Below, one piece after another: positions 43,256 to 51,665 of a stretch of 64,000 bases of DNA (position 1 is the stretch's first letter; every line of letters starts with the position of its first letter). The notes beneath the pieces are model-generated. The model did no database searches. It worked only from the letters and a program-made list of their open reading frames with translations, and was not told the origin of the DNA. A program made the translations under genes and the position numbers. This stretch comes from Taibaiella sp041660405 (GTDB taxonomy: Bacteria; Bacteroidota; Bacteroidia; Chitinophagales; Chitinophagaceae), in contig JBAZWL010000015.1 of the NCBI GenBank assembly GCA_041660405.1, forward strand, positions 41,157-105,156. The letters are read 5' to 3'.

Positions 43256-44182
43256 ATGGCAGTATTCCATCACCTCACTAATTTTCCTGAATTCCGGAAC
43301 CCGGTAGTTACTATAGGTTCTTTTGATGGTGTGCATCATGGACATAAAGTTATTTTATCAGAGGTCGTAAAGGCCGCTAAAGCTGTTGACGGGGAAAGTA
43401 TCCTCATCACTTTTGAGCCGCATCCGCGAAAGATCATTCATCCGGACGAGCCCCTTGGCCTGCTTACTTCTCCCGAGCAAAAGATTGCACTTATTGAGCA
43501 GGAAGGTATAGATCATATTGTGGTAGTACCATTCACCAGGGACTTTTCCATGCTTTCTGCCAAGGAATATGTAGAAGATTTTTTACTGAAAAATTTCCAG
43601 CCACACACCATTATCATAGGCTACGATCATCGTTTTGGGCACAGCCGCGAAGGAAATATCAACCTCTTAAAAGCCCTTGTGCCGCAAGAAGTTCACATCA
43701 TAGAAATTTCAGCACAGCTTATAGAGGACGCTACGGTAAGTTCTACCAAAATAAGAAATGCCCTGCTTCAAGGCAATGTGCATGAAGCGGCAGAAATGCT
43801 GGAGCGCCCTTATTCTTATAAAGCCACAGTTGTTCATGGTAATAAACTGGGCAGAACTATTGGTTATCCCACTGCTAATCTGCAGCCATCCTACAACGAC
43901 ATTTTAATACCGGGGATCGGCATTTATGCGGTTATGGTAGAATGGGACGGAGTGCTGTACCAGGGTATGATGAGTATTGGTTACCGCCCTACCGTTACCG
44001 AAGAAAAAATCATTACCTGCGAAGTAAACATCCTCGATTTCAGCGAGGACATATACGGACAAACGCTTACCGTTTATTTCGTACAATATTTACGGGGAGA
44101 AGAGAAATTCAACTCTTTAGAAGCCCTTAAAGAACAGATTGCACTGGATGAAGTCAATGCAAGAATTATATTGAGCAAATAG
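43256..44182 (+). CDS. ribF: Bifunctional riboflavin kinase/FAD synthetase
   Basis: 308 residues. N-terminal FAD synthetase domain with TIGSFDGVHHGH (19-30), TFEPHPR and GYDHRFGHSREGN; C-terminal riboflavin kinase domain with GNKLGRTIGYPTANL and MMSIGYRPTV. It makes FMN from riboflavin and FAD from FMN. Spacing and orientation show no operon partner. The gap before it holds two repeats and the gap behind it a palindrome and array. Confidence 0.96.
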   Translation: MAVFHHLTNFPEFRNPVVTIGSFDGVHHGHKVILSEVVKAAKAVDGESILITFEPHPRKIIHPDEPLGLLTSPEQKIALIEQEGIDHIVVVPFTRDFSMLSAKEYVEDFLLKNFQPHTIIIGYDHRFGHSREGNINLLKALVPQEVHIIEISAQLIEDATVSSTKIRNALLQGNVHEAAEMLERPYSYKATVVHGNKLGRTIGYPTANLQPSYNDILIPGIGIYAVMVEWDGVLYQGMMSIGYRPTVTEEKIITCEVNILDFSEDIYGQTLTVYFVQYLRGEEKFNSLEALKEQIALDEVNARIILSK

Positions 44183-44269
44183 CGTTGAAAAACGGCATCC
44201 GTAGTGATGTGGTATTTTAAAGAAGTGCCGTTTCAATCAAAGCCGAAAACCTAACTGTTTCTCAAACCC

Positions 44270-44350
44270 CATTGTCATCCTGGAAGGATCTAGACATCGC
44301 TTATTGTAATGCTGTTAGCAGGTTGTGTAGATCCTTCCAGGATGACAATG
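44270..44350. repeat. Dispersed palindrome, 23-bp perfect arms
   Basis: CATTGTCATCCTGGAAGG and complement, 35-nt loop. The ends match those of the 84-bp element (CATTGTCATC...GATGACAATG) but the inner arms differ. Confidence 0.9.
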
Positions 44351-44402
44351 TAATTGTTACTAAGTATAGTTTAGATTTTTTGAGATCAATTATTATTATA
44401 AG

Positions 44403-44427
44403 TCGCTGTATATCAGCGATTTTTTTT
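44403..44427 (+). terminator. Rho-independent terminator
   Basis: TCGCTG/CAGCGA with a 5-nt loop followed by eight T, downstream of ribF and its palindrome, just before the 22-bp array. Confidence 0.75.
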
Positions 44428-44465
44428 GCCCGAACGCTGCCTAATATTACCCTTACCTCGTACGC

Positions 44466-44729
44466 TATGAAGTACCACCTCGTGATTTACGAAGTACCAC
44501 CTCGTGATGCACGAAGTACCACCTCGTGATTTACGAAGTACCACCTCGTGATTTACGAAGTACCACCTCGTGATGTACGAAGTACCACATCGTGACTTAC
44601 GAAGTATCACCTCGTGATGTACGGGGTATCACATCGTGATGCACGTGGTACCACCTCGTGATTTACGAAGTATCACCTCGTGATGTACGAGGTATCACTT
44701 CGTGTTGTACGAAGTACCACCTCGTGCCG
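44466..44729. repeat. 22-bp tandem array (ACGAAGTACCACCTCGT core)
   Basis: Twelve uninterrupted 22-bp units. Each has an inverted repeat ACGARGT...ACYTCGT around a three-base centre, joined by GATTT/GATGT. Substitutions in one arm are sometimes mirrored in the other (ACGAGGT with ACTTCGT at 44687-44706). It lies between a plus-strand and a minus-strand gene that converge on it. The 22-bp period excludes a coding role. Confidence 0.95.
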
Positions 44730-44810
44730 GTGTAGGTTGGAGTATTTTAGTCGCATTCGTATCCCGATGGGCAATTAACGACGCATTCCTTTTCCCAGAC
44801 CAGCCTTAAT

Positions 44811-44847
44811 ACAAAAGAGCAGCGGACCGAATTTCGCTGCTCTTTGT
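44811..44847 (-). terminator. Terminator of the SprB-repeat gene
   Basis: ACAAAAGAGCAGCG and CGCTGCTCTTTGT around a 10-nt loop, 24 bp past the stop at 44871, with T-rich tail on the minus strand. Confidence 0.85.
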
Positions 44848-44870
44848 ACTCGTTACGTTTACTTTTTTAT

Positions 44871-47222
44871 TTACCTGATCAAAGTTACATCTCCCTGGTA
44901 AACCATTTCTTTTTTACCCATCTCACAAGTGTATTTAATACGATAATAATAGTTGCCTACATCCAACGGAGAACCATCATTATTGTGTGTACCATCCCAA
45001 CCTTCATCAAATTTTGTAGTATAAAACACCCTTTGGCCCCAACGGTTAAAGATGCTCATTTCATACTTAGGAATTGACCTGTTGGTACGAGATACAAACT
45101 TATCATTATTACCATCAGCATTAGGACTGAATGCATTGGGTATCCATACCGTGCAACAGAAGTTTTCTTCAACTAAGGCTGTTGCATCGCCGGTACAGCC
45201 ATATTTATCTGTTACAATTACTTTGTAATTTCCCTTGGGCAGGTTCAGCATTTCAGGACCTTTTCCGGTAGGGAGATTTTCCCAGAAATAACCATACGGA
45301 GTAGTACCGCCCAGGGCTGTAATGGAAACTTCTCCACCAAGACCACCGGCATCGCACCACGCATTTTTTGCTGTCGCGCTTACTTCAAGATTGTAAGCGT
45401 AATTCTTCAGGACTACCGTGGTATCGCCTTCACAATCATTCTGATCTTTAACCCTTATAGTATGAACGCCTGTAGCCAGATTAGTAAATCTTTTTTGTGA
45501 AGCAAAAGGACCACCATCAATGTTATACGAGTAAGAAGGAGTACCACCTATGCCATACACTTCTATCATTCCATTGTTGGTGGTGCATATGGTGTTGGCA
45601 GTATCTTTAACCTTCACATATATAGGTGTTGCATTACCAGTAATGGTAAAACTTTCGGAGAAAGAACAGCCGTTATCCTGTGTAACCGTTACGGTATAGT
45701 TTCCGGGACCCACACCAGTTAAGTTCTGCCCTGTCTGGACTGGCGTAGTGTTCCAGCTGTATGATATTGGAGATACACCTCCTGTAGGATTCAGGGTTAC
45801 AGTACCATTATCGCCCGCACATAGTACAGGGCCAACTACACCATTAAGTGCCAGTGGTGTACTGCCGAAAGTAAAATATTGGTTGTTGGTAAAGCTATAA
45901 GTGGCATATAATTCTGTACCATTATCCTGAATGGGTACGTGAACTACACCGGTAGTAAAATTCGGATCAGAAGCTACGATCAATGAAGTAATTGCCGGAG
46001 GAACATTGGCTTTTTGCAGAGCAAGCGTAACATCGCCCGGAGCGCCGGTAACCTGTACTTTCCAGGTTCTCGCCATTTTAGAAAATTTACCATTGGCGCT
46101 ACATTGTGTTACCAATGTATCTGCCAGGTTATCACCAAACAATACATAGCTCTGATCGGTAGCAAAATCGAAAGTATTATCTGCATTTAAAGCAGGGAAC
46201 ACACCCGGCACATTGCCATGATACATAGTAACCATAGCCCGGTTATTAATAGATAAAGATTGTTTCTGATTCAGACCGCCTGCATCATCCCTGCCCACAC
46301 CGGTAATGTTATTGATGAAAGTAGTATTGGCTAGACGGTTCCAGATCACGCTACCGTTAGATGCTGTATAATCGTTGGCGTAAATACCGGTTTGTACCAG
46401 CGTCATGCCGTATTTTACCGCGAGGTAAGATTCCACCTGATTTCTTTCCAATGCTGTTAAAGCTCTTTTGTACAAAATAAATTCGGCGATATCTACTTTG
46501 GTAGGGTAATCATCGCCATAAGGTTCGGCGCCTAAGGTTATCCTGCCTGCAGTGGTACCAGGACTAAAAGTACCAGAAACGGCTGTGGATGCATCTTGTG
46601 CACCGGTAAGTCTGATCGTCTTTAGTGTAGCGGCTGCCTCTTGAGTTACCAAAGCGTTCTTTTCAAAAATATTGGTAGCAGAATAGAAGCTTCCGGCATT
46701 GGTCCTGAAATCGAATCTTACACAACCCAGATTGCTGTTATTTAACTCATTGCCTAAACGTGGACCGGAATAAGGATTGGTAGCCCATTGCCATTTAACC
46801 CATACTCCTGTATTAGCTATTGTATGAAGGTTGATTACCTGGAACATGGTACAAAAAGTTCCATCCAGTATTTGTGTACCCGTCACTGCATTTCCACTGG
46901 AAGTAGAGTTAGGAGTTGCCGTATTATTAAATACGATATAAGGATTGAAATTTAACCCATTTGCCAAAAATGTAGGTGACTGATGGGTAGGTTTATTAAT
47001 AGCAGCACCTTGCGTGGAAAAATCTCCCGTTATGGCCGATCCGCTTTGCTCCGCCCAGGTAGTTACCGTATTGGTTGGACTTAGCGTTACGCCGGTATTT
47101 GCTTTAAGCCAGATTGTGTTGCTGCCCGTAACCCCACCTGGCGATTGCGCATAAATATTTTTTGGGGAGCATAGAAAGCTTAAACCCAACAATGCAAGGG
47201 AAGAGTAGCGATAAATATTCAT
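44871..47222 (-). CDS. Secreted SprB-repeat protein with gliding-motility C-terminal domain
   Basis: 783 residues from the ATG at 47222 (signal peptide MNIYRYSSLALLGLSFLCSP, ending NIYAQ). The N-terminal 300 residues are a LamG-like module (IWLKANTGVTLSPTNTVTTW, TLGAEPYGDD, ALERNQVESYLAVKYGMTLV). Several SprB-type repeats follow (LCAGDNGTVTLNPTGGVSPISYSWN, GIGGTPSYSYNIDGG, ITALGGTTPYGYFWENL). The last 90 residues are the gliding-motility-associated CTD (IPNAFSPNADGNNDKF, IFNRWGQRVF, GWDG, GNYYYRIKY), a type IX sorting signal. It should be a surface adhesin or matrix protein. Confidence 0.92.
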   Translation of the reverse strand: MNIYRYSSLALLGLSFLCSPKNIYAQSPGGVTGSNTIWLKANTGVTLSPTNTVTTWAEQSGSAITGDFSTQGAAINKPTHQSPTFLANGLNFNPYIVFNNTATPNSTSSGNAVTGTQILDGTFCTMFQVINLHTIANTGVWVKWQWATNPYSGPRLGNELNNSNLGCVRFDFRTNAGSFYSATNIFEKNALVTQEAAATLKTIRLTGAQDASTAVSGTFSPGTTAGRITLGAEPYGDDYPTKVDIAEFILYKRALTALERNQVESYLAVKYGMTLVQTGIYANDYTASNGSVIWNRLANTTFINNITGVGRDDAGGLNQKQSLSINNRAMVTMYHGNVPGVFPALNADNTFDFATDQSYVLFGDNLADTLVTQCSANGKFSKMARTWKVQVTGAPGDVTLALQKANVPPAITSLIVASDPNFTTGVVHVPIQDNGTELYATYSFTNNQYFTFGSTPLALNGVVGPVLCAGDNGTVTLNPTGGVSPISYSWNTTPVQTGQNLTGVGPGNYTVTVTQDNGCSFSESFTITGNATPIYVKVKDTANTICTTNNGMIEVYGIGGTPSYSYNIDGGPFASQKRFTNLATGVHTIRVKDQNDCEGDTTVVLKNYAYNLEVSATAKNAWCDAGGLGGEVSITALGGTTPYGYFWENLPTGKGPEMLNLPKGNYKVIVTDKYGCTGDATALVEENFCCTVWIPNAFSPNADGNNDKFVSRTNRSIPKYEMSIFNRWGQRVFYTTKFDEGWDGTHNNDGSPLDVGNYYYRIKYTCEMGKKEMVYQGDVTLIR

Positions 47223-47522
47223 AATAGTTGTAATGGTTTTAACAAAAATAATAGAATAATCATGATTCCTTAACAATTACAAAAGCATATGAAGAGACTA
47301 ATTCATTACAATACAATGAGTTTTGTACATAATTGTCCGGCATGTTGGTAATCGTCTGATTTTCTTCTTATTAAGACCTCATCTTTTTTCGCCCAGTTGG
47401 GTGAAAATGGCTTCAATAATGCATTCCTACATCTATATGTGGTTAATAATTATAGCTTCTTCAGATGAATATCAGGCTGCAGTGCCGTGTAAATTATAGC
47501 AGGTATAATCGCGATAGCTTAT

Positions 47523-47530
47523 TACCTTTG
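47523..47530 (+). promoter_or_regulatory. -7 box of the plsC-DUF2520-kdsC operon
   Basis: TACCTTTG, 20 bp before the ATG at 47550. The remainder of the 327-bp divergent gap holds nothing else I can support. Confidence 0.6.
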
Positions 47531-47549
47531 GCGCTCTATTATAAAGAGA

Positions 47550-48296
47550 ATGAACATTTTCAAACGGGTTGCAGGTCATATTTACTTCTTTTTGGGCATG
47601 ATATTCTTTGTCCTTACCATGTTGATCGTTATTATTCCGGCCAGTATTGCCTTATTGTTTCCGGAACCCCGTAGGGCAAAGATCATTCACCCCACTTACA
47701 GGATCTGGATGAGCCTTTTTTTGCCGGTAGTAGGTTGTCCTGTTATCAGAAAAGGTAGCCGCAATTTTAAGAAAGGGGAGAACTACGTTGTAGTAGTGAA
47801 TCACAATTCGTTGGTTGATATCCCTGTTTCTACGCCCTGGATTCCAGGCCCCAATAAAACATTAGCTAAAGCCGAAATGGCAAAAACGCCCATATTTGGC
47901 GTTATATATAAAGCCGGTTCTATATTGGTAGATCGGGATAGCGAAGCCAGCCGCAAAGAGAGCTTCACCAAAATGCAACAAACCTTAAAGCAAGGTCTTC
48001 ATTTATGTCTTTACCCCGAAGGAACAAGAAATAAGACCGGCGCGCCTTTACAAGAATTTTTTGATGGCGCGTTTATTGCTGCAATAAGAGCCCAAAAGCC
48101 TATTATGCCTGCTGTTATTATGGGTACTAAAGATATTTTACCAAGTAATGCACCAAAATTCTGGGCAAAGCCCAATGTGATCCGTTATCATTTCCTTGAA
48201 CCGGTACCTACAACTGGCATGTCCATGAGCGACCGCCACGAATTAAAAGACCGTATCCACAAGGTTATGGAAGATTATATCATTCAACATTCTTAA
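47550..48296 (+). CDS. plsC: 1-acyl-glycerol-3-phosphate acyltransferase
   Basis: 248 residues. N-terminal TM hairpin (IYFFLGMIFFVLTMLIVIIPASIALLF), acyltransferase motif HX4D in NHNSLVD, motif III YPEGTRNK, and PIMPAVIMG. It adds a second acyl chain to lysophosphatidate in phospholipid synthesis. First of three closely spaced plus-strand genes (22 and 27 bp apart). Confidence 0.92.
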   Translation: MNIFKRVAGHIYFFLGMIFFVLTMLIVIIPASIALLFPEPRRAKIIHPTYRIWMSLFLPVVGCPVIRKGSRNFKKGENYVVVVNHNSLVDIPVSTPWIPGPNKTLAKAEMAKTPIFGVIYKAGSILVDRDSEASRKESFTKMQQTLKQGLHLCLYPEGTRNKTGAPLQEFFDGAFIAAIRAQKPIMPAVIMGTKDILPSNAPKFWAKPNVIRYHFLEPVPTTGMSMSDRHELKDRIHKVMEDYIIQHS

Positions 48297-48318
48297 GTTA
48301 TACCTACAGATTTTCCCG

Positions 48319-49086
48319 ATGCGCATTGTATTTATTGGTTCCGGCAATATTGCCCATTTTTTTATACCGCGCCTGCAGCGAAAAGGCCATGATATAGTGC
48401 AGATATACAGCCCAACTTTGGCACATGGCCAAGCGCTTGCCTCATTGTGCAATGTAGCTCATGTAACAGATCAACTCCATGAAATTGTTACCGATGCTGA
48501 AGTATATGTACTTGCCATTAAAGATGATGCTTTGCCACTTGTAGCCAAACAATTAAATTTTGAAGGCAAGGTGGTGATACATTGTGCCGGCGCCGTATCG
48601 CTCGATGTGATTGCTAATATTTCGGAACAACGCGCTGTGATCTGGGCACTATACTCCATTAAGAAAACCAACCTGCCACAGGATAATAAAGTACCTTTAA
48701 TAGTGGAAGCCAAGGGAGCAAAGGCATTGGATGTGGCTACAGCTTTGGCTTACGATATATCTGATGTGGTATTGCAAACGGATTTTGTACAAAGGCAGAT
48801 GTTGCACTTGAATGCAGTGTTTGTCAACAACTTTACGAATCATCTGCTGACCATAGCACAGAAAATAGGTGAAGAACATCAATTGCCATTCAATATTCTG
48901 CATCCGATCATCAGTCAAACCCTGGAGCGGATCGGAAATGCGATGCCTGCTGAAATGCAGACTGGCCCTGCTATCCGGCACGATAATGAAACCATTCAAA
49001 AACATCTTGCCTTACTGGAAGCTCATCCTGAATGGCAACAGATATATGCTGACATCAGTAAATCAATTCAGCAAACAGCAAAATAA
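48319..49086 (+). CDS. Rossmann-like and DUF2520 domain protein
   Basis: 255 residues. N-terminal Rossmann domain with IGSGNIAHFFIPRLQRKG and GAVSLDVIANISEQRAVIWALYSIKKTN; C-terminal all-helical DUF2520 domain with RQMLHLNAVFVNNFTNHLLTIA and LHPIISQTLERI. The fold resembles ketopantoate-reductase-like dehydrogenases, but the substrate is not known. In Bacteroidota it is regularly next to a KdsC-like phosphatase, as here. Confidence 0.92.
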   Translation: MRIVFIGSGNIAHFFIPRLQRKGHDIVQIYSPTLAHGQALASLCNVAHVTDQLHEIVTDAEVYVLAIKDDALPLVAKQLNFEGKVVIHCAGAVSLDVIANISEQRAVIWALYSIKKTNLPQDNKVPLIVEAKGAKALDVATALAYDISDVVLQTDFVQRQMLHLNAVFVNNFTNHLLTIAQKIGEEHQLPFNILHPIISQTLERIGNAMPAEMQTGPAIRHDNETIQKHLALLEAHPEWQQIYADISKSIQQTAK

Positions 49087-49113
49087 AAAGCTTAAGATTT
49101 TTAAACAATACAC

Positions 49114-49611
49114 ATGAACATCCTGGAATTATTTGAACCTATAAAAGTTTTTATTTTTGACATAGACGGTGTACTTACCGATGGTATGCTACATGTGCAG
49201 GAAGATGGTGAACTGTTGCGTCGCATGAATATCAAAGATGGTTATGCTTTGCAACATGCGGTAAAAAAAGGCTATAAAGTAGTGGTAATATCCGGTGGCA
49301 AAACCAATGCTGTAAAGAGCAGGTTAAACAAGCTGGGCGTGATGGATGTCTATGTAGATGTTGATGATAAAATTGCTTTACTACAAAACCTGATAGAGCA
49401 GGGTGGCCATACGCAAAATGAACTGCTATACATGGGAGACGATATTCCCGACAAAAAAGCAATGATGCTTTGCGGCCTGCGCACCTGCCCAGCCGATGCA
49501 GTTGCTGAGATAAAAGCGATAGCCCATTACATTTCTCCTTTAAATGGTGGCTTTGGCTGTGCCCGCGATGTGATTGAAAAAGTAATGAAAATTAATGGGC
49601 AGTGGGAGTAA
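49114..49611 (+). CDS. KdsC-like HAD-IIIA phosphatase
   Basis: 165 residues. HAD motif I FDIDGVLTDG (Asp16, Asp18), motif II ISGG, lysine region (KLGVMDVYVDVDDK), motif IV GDDIPD. The KDO-8-phosphate phosphatase family; it could remove phosphate from KDO-8-P for LPS, but some members have other substrates. It ends the three-gene run. No kdsA/kdsB in the window. Confidence 0.92.
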   Translation: MNILELFEPIKVFIFDIDGVLTDGMLHVQEDGELLRRMNIKDGYALQHAVKKGYKVVVISGGKTNAVKSRLNKLGVMDVYVDVDDKIALLQNLIEQGGHTQNELLYMGDDIPDKKAMMLCGLRTCPADAVAEIKAIAHYISPLNGGFGCARDVIEKVMKINGQWE

Positions 49612-49671
49612 TGGCATTTGATCATTTGTATTAGAGAAAACAAATCTGAACAAGCACAAGCTACCAGACAC

Positions 49672-49845
49672 CGTCATTTCGACCGGAGTCTCCTTTATGT
49701 AGCGATAGCGAAATAAAGGAGACGAAGTGGAGAAATCTCTAAACGGGTAGAGATTTCTCCACTTCGCTTTTCGGCTGTCCTTCGTTGGTAACTTCAGGCT
49801 GCTTTTGCTTGTTTCCAATGTTGATATGCTTCAGTCGAAATGACG
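49672..49845. repeat. Large composite dispersed palindrome (CGTCATTTCGAC family)
   Basis: Outer ends CGTCATTTCGAC and GTCGAAATGACG enclose an inner hairpin GAAGTGGAGAAATCTCT / AGAGATTTCTCCACTTC and a CTCCTTTAT...ATAAAGGAG hairpin. It is thus three nested or adjacent stems in 174 bp, located after kdsC. Confidence 0.85.
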
Positions 49846-49852
49846 ATGATCT

Positions 49853-49894
49853 AAAATACATAAGGGCTGAAAATTTTCAGCCCTTATGTATTTT
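49853..49894 (-). terminator. Terminator of rnpB (42-bp perfect palindrome)
   Basis: Perfect 21-bp arms centred between 49873 and 49874: AAAATACATAAGGGCTG and complement. It starts 13 bp past the 3' end of RNase P RNA and ends in T runs on both strands, so it can act in either direction. Confidence 0.88.
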
Positions 49895-49906
49895 AATAGA
49901 AAAAAA

Positions 49907-50263
49907 CTACAAACCCTATAAGCCGGATTTTGTACGTTGCATTGCTGCAACGCTGCTGCCATTTATCTGGGTGTTACCTTGCGGCAACACTCTATCTGCC
50001 TACCCGCAGGCATCGGACGAGCAGCCCTCAAACGCCTGCCTATTGGGCATTTCATCACGCAAGGCTTGCCCATAATTACAGTTACCTGTAGCTATCGTGT
50101 GCTCTTACCACACATTTTCACCCTTACCGGTTAAGGCGGTTATTTTCTGTGGCGCTGTCTGTATCCTTCTTTCGAAAGACCCCATCCGTTAGGTGGTGCG
50201 TCGCTCTATGCTGTCCGGACTTTCCTCCACTCTTTGCAGAGCAGCGGCAGCACGGGCTTGTAG
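49907..50263 (-). ncRNA. rnpB: RNase P RNA
   Basis: About 357 nt on the minus strand. It has the conserved 5' core GGAGGAAAGTCCGGACA, the 3' universally conserved ACAAAATCCGGCTTAT, and P1 formed by CTACAAGCCC with GGGTTTGTAG at the very end (one G-T pair). This is bacterial type A RNase P RNA, which cuts tRNA precursors. Ends are set from P1 and may be off by a few bases. Confidence 0.95.
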
Positions 50264-50268
50264 CGCGG

Positions 50269-50276
50269 CAAAGATA
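50269..50276 (-). promoter_or_regulatory. -7 box of rnpB
   Basis: TATCTTTG on the minus strand, five bases before the rnpB P1 5' end, exactly where a -7 box should be. Confidence 0.75.
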
Positions 50277-50298
50277 CATAAACCATCTGCATTAAAAT

Positions 50299-50751
50299 TT
50301 ACTTTGATGATTTTACGAATCCTTCGGAGTTCACCCGATAGGAAAGGATTTTCATTTTATTATTTTGTTTCTCCAATCTTATCATTTCTTCTGAAGCATA
50401 TTTTGCCCTGTCCACTTTATATAGCATTACATATTCTGCTTTTGAATCAGTACCCTTTACTATCCGTGTCTCACATTGTTCCATGTTGATACTCTTTATT
50501 TCGCCAAGATTAGAAAGTGTACCCTGGTATATTTTATTTAGCCCTGGCGTATCAGTGACTTCGTAAAAGTCTTTACTATACAAAGAATACGTCTTATCAA
50601 AATCGTTGGATTTTAAAAGATCGTAGAACTTGTTAGCGAAGTCCTGAGCTTCTTTTATATCAGATTCCCGATTGGTAAAGGAAGTATTGCAACTACAACT
50701 TGCAACCAGAAGAAACATGAATGAACAAAGGGTAATTTTTAATTTTTGCAT
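50299..50751 (-). CDS. DUF4019-like lipoprotein
   Basis: 150 residues. Lipoprotein signal ending VASCSC (acylated Cys19 or Cys21). The mature part has an alpha/beta NTF2-like layout: ESDIKEAQDFANKFYDLLKSNDFDKTYSLYSKDFYEVTD, then VMLYKVDRAKYASEEMIRLEKQNNKMKILSYRVN. Similar proteins are labelled DUF4019/DUF3887; function unknown. Its stop is 35 bp from the rnpB promoter. Confidence 0.75.
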   Translation of the reverse strand: MQKLKITLCSFMFLLVASCSCNTSFTNRESDIKEAQDFANKFYDLLKSNDFDKTYSLYSKDFYEVTDTPGLNKIYQGTLSNLGEIKSINMEQCETRIVKGTDSKAEYVMLYKVDRAKYASEEMIRLEKQNNKMKILSYRVNSEGFVKSSK

Positions 50752-50823
50752 GATGATAAAATGAATGAAGTTTTAAAGGGGCAAAAATAATGAAAGCATT
50801 TAGGGTATAGCAAATAATTAGGT

Positions 50824-51414
50824 TTAATTATTTCTACCTAACTTCCCTCTTATATAAGTAGTGAAACGATTGGTAGTAGGGTATTTCCGGTGAGAAGTCA
50901 TATTGTTGAATATAAGGGCGACCACCAATAAAATAAGACAGCCGGACAACACCGGCGAAAGCACATACATAAAACCCAACGCCTTTATTTTTGCTGATCC
51001 TGTAACGGCGATCAGCGCAGTAGCACCACCAGGCGGATGCAAGGTTTTAGTTACCTGCATCATCACTATAGATAAAGCAACTGCAAGCGGAGCTGTAAGC
51101 CAGATGATATCAGGAAGCAACTGATAAACCGCAACTCCAATGATTGCAGATACCACATGACCACCCACCAGGTTACGCGGCTGTGCCAATGGACTTTGTA
51201 TAGCTCCATATATCAATACGCTCGATGCACCAAAGGAGCCAATGAGAAATACATTTTCTATTTTACTCAACATAAGGCTTTGCAAAAAAGCAATGATGCC
51301 AATACCAACGAAAGCTCCTATAAATGACCAGATATGTTCCCGGTAATCAACCAGTGTCTCCTTATAAATTACGTAACGGGATACGCGTATTCCTCTTTTT
51401 ATTTTTTGTTTCAA
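50824..51414 (-). CDS. HPP family membrane protein
   Basis: 196 residues with four TM helices. The family name motif is in TLHPPGGATALIAVTG; also FGASSVLIYGAIQSPLAQPRNLVGGHVVSAIIG. Some HPP proteins transport nitrite or related ions, but this shorter bacterial form is uncharacterised. The gap upstream has a short repeat cluster and the terminator of the next gene. Confidence 0.9.
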   Translation of the reverse strand: MKQKIKRGIRVSRYVIYKETLVDYREHIWSFIGAFVGIGIIAFLQSLMLSKIENVFLIGSFGASSVLIYGAIQSPLAQPRNLVGGHVVSAIIGVAVYQLLPDIIWLTAPLAVALSIVMMQVTKTLHPPGGATALIAVTGSAKIKALGFMYVLSPVLSGCLILLVVALIFNNMTSHRKYPTTNRFTTYIRGKLGRNN

Positions 51415-51519
51415 TGCAGGTTATCTTTTATTCGGAAATATATTTGCCAGCGGCTGCAAATTTATCATAACATCTTATCAATGACGAGGCTTTTCGTGAT
51501 TAGCATTTGATTTTTTAAG

Positions 51520-51584
51520 GTTCACACCACTTTAAATGAGGTTCCGTACCACTTAAGGTGGTGTTCCGTACCACTTAAAGTGGA
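51520..51584. repeat. Short 21-22-bp array (CCACTTAAAGTGG core)
   Basis: Three units; the first (51520-51540) is degraded, the other two share GTTCCGTACCACTTAARGTGG with the palindrome CCACTTAAAGTGG. Same period and same intergenic setting as the larger arrays; TACCAC is also shared with the array at 44466. Confidence 0.75.
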
Positions 51585-51609
51585 TGAATGTGGTTTTAAT
51601 CAATAAAAC

Positions 51610-51638
51610 TAAGGAGTCCCTGATGAGGAGACTCCTTA
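51610..51638 (-). terminator. Terminator of the SRPBCC gene
   Basis: TAAGGAGTC and GACTCCTTA around an 11-nt loop, followed on the minus strand by GTTTTATT; 28 bp past the stop at 51666. Confidence 0.8.
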
Positions 51639-51665
51639 GCTGTTGCTGATTTTTCAAATTCTATA

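Noticed and set aside
44413..44610. 65-residue minus-strand ORF over the array with repeats of the kind VLRKSR
   Set aside because: By-product of the repeat; runs over its units out of register and has no start signal or relatives.
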